DNA of 7,168 bases from contig JAHEAM010000196.1 of NCBI GenBank assembly GCA_024642765.1, positions 1-7,168 on the forward strand, read 5' to 3'. Below the pieces are notes generated by a model. It did not search any database. It saw only the letters and a program-made list of their open reading frames with translations, and had not been told where the DNA came from. This stretch comes from Planctomycetaceae bacterium (lineage in GTDB: Bacteria; Planctomycetota; Planctomycetia; Pirellulales; Pirellulaceae). The translations under genes and the position numbers were made by a program. This document shows, one piece after another, positions 1 to 7,168 of this stretch (the first letter of the stretch is position 1; each line of letters opens with the position of its first letter).

Positions 1-1092
1 CGCACCGTCACTGATTGACGCCATATCTTTGGAACGAAGTGCATCGACGACGCCGGCAAGCTGATCGTGGTAAAAGCTTTCTCCCAATTCGTGGTCGAAT
101 TCGATCCCCAAACGATCGTAGATTCTCTGAATATCTTGACGGCAATAGGGCAAAAACTCATTCCAGAGTGCAATACGCTCTGAGTCAGCCGAATGCAACT
201 TTGCTGTTTCGTCCAAAACGGCTCGTGAGATCCCAGAGTGTTGGTCAGCCAAAGATTTTAGTTTGGCGTCGCTTTCGACGGATGCGATTTTTGACTTCGC
301 GGCGTCGATGCTTTCAGCGAGTTCTTGGATTTTTGAGTCGAGACGCTGAATTTCTTGCAGATGTTTCTTACGTTCGGCTTTGTCTTTGGGCTCAGGTTCC
401 GATTTGAGTTTCGCTTGTTGGTCAGCAAGTTGAACGCGGTTTTGCTCGATTGCCGGCAACGTTCGTTTAGCTTCGTGGAAGTCGGCCAGCTGCCGCACCA
501 ATCGATAGAGGCCACTCAAGTGTCCGACTGGGTTTGCCGAATAAGCCTGGTCGTCGCGAAAATGTTTGTAACCGTAAATGATCATGCCGAATTGCGTTCC
601 CCAGTCACCCAAGTGGTTGTCGGTGATCACGCGGTGCCCCAGAAATCTTGAGACCCGCGCTAGGCTGTCACCAATGACCGTCGAACGGATATGGCCGACG
701 TGCATCGGTTTGGCAACATTTGGCGAAGAAAAATCGATGACGACTGTTTGTGTCGGGTTGGCTAACGGTACACCCAAGCGGTCATCCACAAACGCCGCCG
801 AGAGCGACTCTAACAATACCTTGTCCGCAACTGTCAGGTTGATAAATCCAGGCCCGGCGACCTCCGGTGTTTTGCACAGGTCCGAAACCTCAACGTTCGC
901 AGCAATTTCGTCTGCCAATTCACGGGCCGGTCGTTTCGCTTTCCCGGCGAGAGGCATCGCAAAGTTCGCTTGGTAGTCTCCAAACCGAGTGTCTTGAGCC
1001 GGACGAATCATTCCTAAGAAATCTGCTGGATGGTCGCAGTATTGCGAGAGAACATTGTCAAAACGTCGTCGCAATTCAGCAAGTAAATTCAT
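1..1092 (-). CDS. argS: Arginyl-tRNA synthetase, N-terminal part (runs off the window start)
   Basis: A continuous open frame of 364 codons runs from an ATG at 1092 to base 1 without a stop; the C-terminal part lies outside. The product is a class I aminoacyl-tRNA synthetase that charges tRNA-Arg with arginine using ATP in the cytoplasm. Residues 1 to about 100 match the N-terminal tRNA-recognition domain of ArgS, including FGDYQANFAMPLA and GPGFINL. The catalytic domain starts with DFSSPNVAKPMHVGHIRST; the HIGH-type motif is H131-V-G-H134. It is followed by NHLGDWGTQFGM, which is diagnostic of ArgS. Residues about 207 to 294 are a charged, coiled-coil-like insertion rich in K, E, Q and A, absent from the E. 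coli-type enzyme; the family pattern resumes at ETAKLHSAD (from residue 295) and LWNEFL. The KMSKS loop and the DALR anticodon-binding domain lie beyond the edge. A weak GGAAAG ribosome-binding site sits 10 bases before the ATG. Identification is secure; the insertion's function is unknown. Confidence 0.97.
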   Translation of the reverse strand, partial: MNLLAELRRRFDNVLSQYCDHPADFLGMIRPAQDTRFGDYQANFAMPLAGKAKRPARELADEIAANVEVSDLCKTPEVAGPGFINLTVADKVLLESLSAAFVDDRLGVPLANPTQTVVIDFSSPNVAKPMHVGHIRSTVIGDSLARVSRFLGHRVITDNHLGDWGTQFGMIIYGYKHFRDDQAYSANPVGHLSGLYRLVRQLADFHEAKRTLPAIEQNRVQLADQQAKLKSEPEPKDKAERKKHLQEIQRLDSKIQELAESIDAAKSKIASVESDAKLKSLADQHSGISRAVLDETAKLHSADSERIALWNEFLPYCRQDIQRIYDRLGIEFDHELGESFYHDQLAGVVDALRSKDMASISDGA

Positions 1093-4000
1093 GTACCGTT
1101 TTCTTTCCGTTCAAAATAAGCCGAAGGCCGTATGCCCGCGGGCGCAACCGAATTACCAGGTATCCTACCCAAGCACTCGAATGTCACAAATATTCAATTC
1201 GAACGCAATCGGTCATCACCAAAATGCGGCTTTACTACTACCAATTGACCGCTCCAGAATCCAACTTCCGACAAAACGGCTATAATGTTGGCTCGAATCT
1301 ATCAATAAACTCCCAGGCACTCCCATGTCGTGGCTTTCTAAAATTACTTTTTGTCTTGTTTGGTTATTGGCTTCGTCTCTGGGTACCCGCTCTGCAGGAT
1401 TCCTTATCGACGTCGAGGCAATGGCGGGAACGGCAGGGCATCCCGTTTCAATTGTCGAAGCCAACATTTTCGTCCAAAAAAATCGAATCGTGATGAATCT
1501 TAAGTGTTTCGCTGATGACCTGGAATTGATCCAAGGCCTCGAGCCGCTCGCCGATGGCAGTTACGACAAAGATGAAATGGCGGTCGCCTCGCGCGAACAC
1601 GCCAAATTCTTGGCGGAACGAATCGATATACTTGATGCCAACGGCGAGAAGCTCAAAGCAAAAATCATCGAATCGCTGGCACCAGAGCTTCCCGAAGGCG
1701 GAATTAAACAAGGCGACTTGATGAGTCTCTTCTGTAGTTTCCGGTTCGAATATTCTTACGATTCACCTCCCGAATTTATCACCATCAATCAGCGAATGAT
1801 GGGAGAAGGCTATCTCCAGCCTTCAGAATTGCAAATCGTGATTAAGCAAGCTGGGTCCGATACTCCGTACACGCATATGATGAAACCTGAAATGCCAGAA
1901 ACATTTCGTTTTGACTGGAACAATCCAATTTTAAATGAAGATGCCTCACCCGACGAATGGGAAAGTTGGTTTGAGGAACAACGCAAGGCAACGCTGGGTA
2001 TCACGAGTTACAGCAGTGTTTATTCCTTTTTGTACATCACGAATCACGAGGTGCGTCATGAAATTTTGATTCCGTTGGCAAGCCTAGCAACGATGATCGA
2101 CTTTCAACGCGCTGATCCTTCGTTTTTGGAGATCCCAGAACAAGATGCGGCAAAACAACAGATTATTGATTTCTTTTCGATAGGAAGCGAAATTGAAATT
2201 GATTCTGTGCCTGTGAAGCCCGTTTTTGATCGAATCGATTTTTATGGTTTGGACTTGCGCGACTTTGCGGTTCAAGCCGAGCGGCGACGCATCAGTATGG
2301 CGAGCGGTCGCATTGGAGTCATAATGTCTTACAGTGCGAAGTCGCCTCCAACTGAGGTCAAGGTGAATTGGACATTGTTCAACGATGCTGTGCAAACGGT
2401 CGACTCGGCCATCATTGCCTACGACCAAGTGAGCCAAACACAATTCTCACGTTTCTTGGAAGACAACACCTATATCTGGTCCAGCCCTGAGAGACCTCCC
2501 TTGCCTCAAATCAACGAAGTCGATGCGGTTCTGAAATTGCAAACCAAACCAACCCTGTTGCCATTGGCAAGCTTGATTCTTGGGAGCCTAGGTGTTTTGG
2601 CCGTGATCGTTGCAGCTTCAAGACGTTCGGCAATTTACGGATTACTTGCCGTTGGTTTAGGGGTTGGCGCATTCTTCGCGCGTGAACAGATCCTAACGCC
2701 GATTGGTTCGACGTCATCGCAAATTCAAATCGCGGAAGCGGACGCCAAATCGGTTTTTGGCCGGTTGCACGAAAACGTTTTTCGGGCTTTTGATTATCAC
2801 CAAGAAGCGGACGTCTACGATGCACTTGAGAATAGTGTGAACGGCAAGCTGTTACGAGATTTATATTTGCAGATTCACGAGCGACTGGTGATGCAAGACC
2901 AAGGAGGTGCCGCCGCTCGTATCGACGAAGTTCAATTGCTCGACGGATCATTAATACCGGTCGAAGGCCCAAAAGAGTTTCCAGGCTTCGCTTACCGTGC
3001 CACATGGAACCTATTAGGTACAGTTGAACATTGGGGCCACTTGCACCAACGTACCAATCAATACGAAGCTCAATTCTATGTGTCACTCATCGATGGTGCC
3101 TGGAAGATCACTGAGATGGAAGCACTCGACGAAAAACAAATCGCCGTTAACACAAGCCCCCGAAAATTCGGGGGGTAAATTCGTAACAGCGAACTACGAT
3201 TACGAGTCAGTGTGTTGCGAAAGCTATCACTAAGTGAGAACACCAATCGGCTATCAACAAACTAATTGGCTGCGATTCGACTATTCAGCCTTTTGGATTG
3301 TGCCCGAACCTGCGACGGATTGGGTGACTGTTGGCTCGCCAGAATAAATGACCTTGCCGCTGCCACTGATGGAAACATCTAGATTCTCAACTGCGTTGAC
3401 ATTGACGTTTCCGGCGCCGGCGATTGAAACGCCGACATCATTCGACACTAGCGAATTCGAATCAACAGAGCCAGCGCCCGAAATTGAAATGTCAATTTTC
3501 TTTGCCGTTCCAGACAACGAAACCTTGCCAGACCCAGCGATATCGAGATCAAAAGAGTCGCTTGCGATTCCCGTCCCCGTGAATTTGGACGAACCGGCGA
3601 TCGAGCAACCGTTAAGCGATTCACTCGAGAGACGCACGAGCAAACCGCTTGTTGGCTGAATGTTTCCGACACATTCAATTTTGAGTACACCATTCACGAC
3701 AGTTGTTTCGACATGCGATTGCAGGTTGTCGTCGACTTCAATTTCGCACTTGGCATCCGCGGCGGCCTCATAAGTAATTGTTCCCGCCCCCGAAAACGCT
3801 ATCGACGAAAACTGACCAAGCTCGCGATTTTGAACTTCGATAATCCCGCTTCCAGGGATTCTTGGACCCGAATTGAAAACAATATTGCAGCCGGCACACA
3901 ACGCTAATGACAAAATTGCCAACGGTAAAAACTTGGACATAGTTTACTCCTAGCTAGATTTCAAAATTAAAAATTGGTTAATTCCCAAATCACGTGACTC

Positions 4001-7000
4001 AAACAACGTGTTTCGTCAATAAATGCGCAATCTTGCCAACTTTTTACAAGAAATGCAAAAGGAACTGACAATGGCTTCTGAGCCGCCTCGACGAAGTCTG
4101 GGAAAATTCTTGCAAAAAGGCTTACGTTGGATTGAATTCAATTTCCGTTCGTGTCACCTTTTCGCGTACAAGCCCTAACGTATGGCAATGATCCTGAATG
4201 CAACCTAAATACCGGCGACTGAAAATCAACTGCGCGTTATCCAAGTTGGCAATCTTAATTCGACTTAGCAACAAACCCGTTTCGACAATCATAGGCGCGA
4301 CGTCTTTCGACAATTCAATTTCCGTGGCGCCGATTAACCAATTCGGTCGCCGTAAAATCCACCCCGAATCACTCTTACTCAGAAACAAACGTGTCTTCGC
4401 TGGAAACGACCCAAGCCGATTTCGGTTGAAGACGATCATCTCTCCATTTCGTAGAGTGCCCATTTTCGGAAACATTAGCGTTACGACGGGGTCAACAATC
4501 AACGAACGCAAATAAATTGCGCGTCGACGTACGGGGAAAAATACCGCCAAACATCCGGCAAACAACAAGATGTTTATCACCATGGCCGTTAGGGGACTAA
4601 ATGAATAGATGGCCATTAATGAACCGCTAAATGACTTGTTAGCCAGCTCAAAGATCGCGTCAACCGTCGGCAGCGGCGACATCCAAATCAACAACTCAAT
4701 TACGAATCGGACCGTCGCAATGATGAACACGTTCAGCGCAGCTGCAACGATCATTAACGAGTCGTATCCAAAACTCAGGAAACCCGCGCTAACCACCGTT
4801 GACGCATCGCTGGCCTCCGGTGGTGACGATGACACAGCCATACGAATAACAACTAAAGTAATAATTGCGGAATACGTTTCAACTCGATCAAGAAACTGAG
4901 CGATAGGCTTACTAACCTTCGTAAACCGTGGCAAACTGGTGGCAATCGTCAACCCTAAGAAAATCCAAAATACCAAAGGGTTCTTCAAAATCGGATTGCC
5001 ACTGACGAATCCGTTTGCCTGCAGCGCCGTCCCGCTACCAAATTGAGCCAACCCCGACAGGCACATGATTCCGAAATAGGGTGATAAAGCGATGGAGGCC
5101 ATTGGTCCCAACCATTCCGCTGTCGAGACCTTTTGCACCAAGTGTTGGGCGATTTCGGAATCTGTTTTTGAAAGCGGACCTTCGGGTTCAGCGAACGGTT
5201 CGTTCTGTGACGGATTTTGAGTCTGAGGTCGCGAGTTTGAACCAACATAGGTATTGGACACGTTTGTACTTTGAATGACACCTGCGTTTAGTGACAACGC
5301 CAAACACAGGGTCCAAAACAAAGAAAGCGACTTTTACGTCAACACAATTGAACCTCGTTCCGAGTTGTGGTGCTGTTCGTCTAAAATTGGCGAGTTGCGT
5401 AGGTGATTTGATAATGAGTGTCGGCTTGGTAAAACACAGCTTACAAGGCATAATTCTAGTTTAGTGACGAGAGTCACAAAACTCCCCAATAGCAAGCAAA
5501 ATTGGATAGAGCAAACATGACATTGACTGAAGGCCTTGAACACATTCTACGTGAGAACGAACCACTCGCACCCTACACTTCGCTCAAACTAGGCGGAGTC
5601 GCGGAGTACTTTGCTGAACCGACAACTCGTGCTGAATTGATGGAAGTCGTCAAACGATTTTCGAATGAACGACTGCCGATGCGTGTCATCGGTGGAGGTA
5701 GCAACGTTTTGGTCCGCGATGAGGGGGTTCCTGGAGTTGTGATTCATTTGGCAGCGCCAGAATTTTGCAACTTGTCGATTGACAAAAATCGTTTGGTTGT
5801 TGGCGGTGGGGTGAAACTCTCTCATTTTGTGGCATGCTGTGCACGCGAGGGATTTGCTGGCCCGGAGAGTCTCGTTGGAATACCTGGAACAGTTGGCGGC
5901 GCGCTCCACAACAATTCGGGAACCGGTGGACTGGACATTGGATCATGGACGCGACGCGCTACAGTTCTTACTCGAAATTGCGAAGTACTGGAAAGGAATT
6001 CCGAACAACTCAGCTTTTCATATCGCTCCAGCAGTCTTAACGAACTTGCCATTTTAGAAGCCGAATTCTTGTTCGAACAGGAACCGGCTGATTCTTTGAC
6101 GCGGCAGATGCAACGCAATTGGATCGTGCGGCGGTCACGGCAACCGTCGATTGATATGCCAGCAGCTTTTGCCTTCAAGGACCAAGGTGGCGAGCTCGCA
6201 AGCGAATTGATTGAGCGGGCGGGTCTCAAAGGGGCGAAAGTCGGGAAGGCCGAAATCTACGATGGCAATGCTAGTTACATTGTTGTGCAACCAGGAGCGA
6301 CCAGCCAGGACGTGATGCGTCTGATTGAACTAATCAGGAACCAAGTCTCCGATCGACTCAGCGTCGAACTGCCTCTCGGCCTTCAAGTTTGGTAGGGTTG
6401 GCATGACAGTACCGAGCACATGAAAATGGAACTGGAAGTTATTGGGGTTCCTGTTTGCAAATGTACTGACATCGCTACCGAATTCTCCGCTCGATTCCGA
6501 CCTCTTTCAAACTTCGTTTGAGAGTGAGTTTTAATTTATTTGACAGGCACCTCAAAAAACGTCAATGCCGCGAGGGAGTTACTTCCGAGGAGCAGGTTAT
6601 TTGGATTCCAGTCTTTGTCGTGTAAGTAAGAGATAGTTCTGGCAGTAGTGGGTGCGATAAGTTTGAGAGTGATAGAGTTGCCAGACACGGTTCCGGATTC
6701 GATTTTGCCAGGAGCATCGTCAAGATAGAATTGGCTGATGAGTTCGTTTTTCCAGGACATTGGTTGGTCAAACTCAAGCCGGATCTCGTCGCGTTGTTCG
6801 CTAGTGTACGAGACATGTTGTAGGTTGGGCGACGTGACTGGCTGCTGTGGAGCTTTGCCGTAGTTGAATTGCTCAACGACAGGCAAGACCGTCTGCGCCA
6901 GTACCGCGTAGCCGGCAGGTGGGAAGTGGCATCCCCCTTCGGGTTTGATTCCAAGCGTCGCAATCGGGGACATCTTTGAATAGAGACTCGGCAAACGGCG

Positions 7001-7168
7001 CTGAATGTCGCGTAGACGGTCGCTGGCTGGTTTACCTCCCATCGAGCAAGCATTCGGCCAAATCTGAAACACGTAGTAATGTTGGATGTTGGGGAAATCC
7101 TGCTGCCAAGCCCCCGCCATGTCGACAAAGTATTGCTCATACGTTTCCCAACCGTACTTGCCAGTTGC

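Overview
The window looks like ordinary chromosomal sequence from a planctomycete, most likely a Pirellulales-type organism. This rests on three things: an arginyl-tRNA synthetase with a long charged insertion after the HIGH motif, of the kind I recall from Rhodopirellula-like proteins; two large envelope proteins with no family I can name; and an SGNH/sialate O-acetylesterase-like enzyme with a C-terminal beta domain. Start sites mostly lack strong Shine-Dalgarno sequences, which also fits. The taxonomic call is inference from remembered family features, not from a search.

Layout, left to right. Positions 1-1092 (minus) hold the N-terminal 364 codons of argS, cut by the window edge. A 232-base divergent spacer follows, then a 617-residue envelope protein (1325-3178, plus) with a signal peptide, two transmembrane helices and two apparently extracytoplasmic domains. 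A short convergent spacer leads to a DUF2807-type (head-GIN) lipoprotein (3281-3940, minus) with a solenoid repeat. Next is an uncharacterised polytopic membrane protein (4122-5321, minus) whose 5' end is odd: the best ribosome-binding site and start codon are followed by an in-frame stop at codon 4. A divergent spacer with a good sigma70-like promoter leads to murB (5517-6395, plus), followed by an intrinsic terminator. The window ends inside the 3' part of an SGNH-hydrolase-like gene (6536-7168, minus).

Neighbouring genes alternate in orientation, and only the two minus-strand genes at 3281-5321 run in the same direction; they are 181 bases apart and may be separate units. There is no clear multi-gene operon, so the shared theme is loose: one translation enzyme, one peptidoglycan-precursor enzyme and several envelope or exported proteins. 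I see no mobile element, CRISPR array, tRNA, rRNA, defence system or phage module. The points most worth a second look are the MurB active-site substitutions and the interrupted start of the 399-residue membrane protein. No gap between genes exceeds 300 bases.
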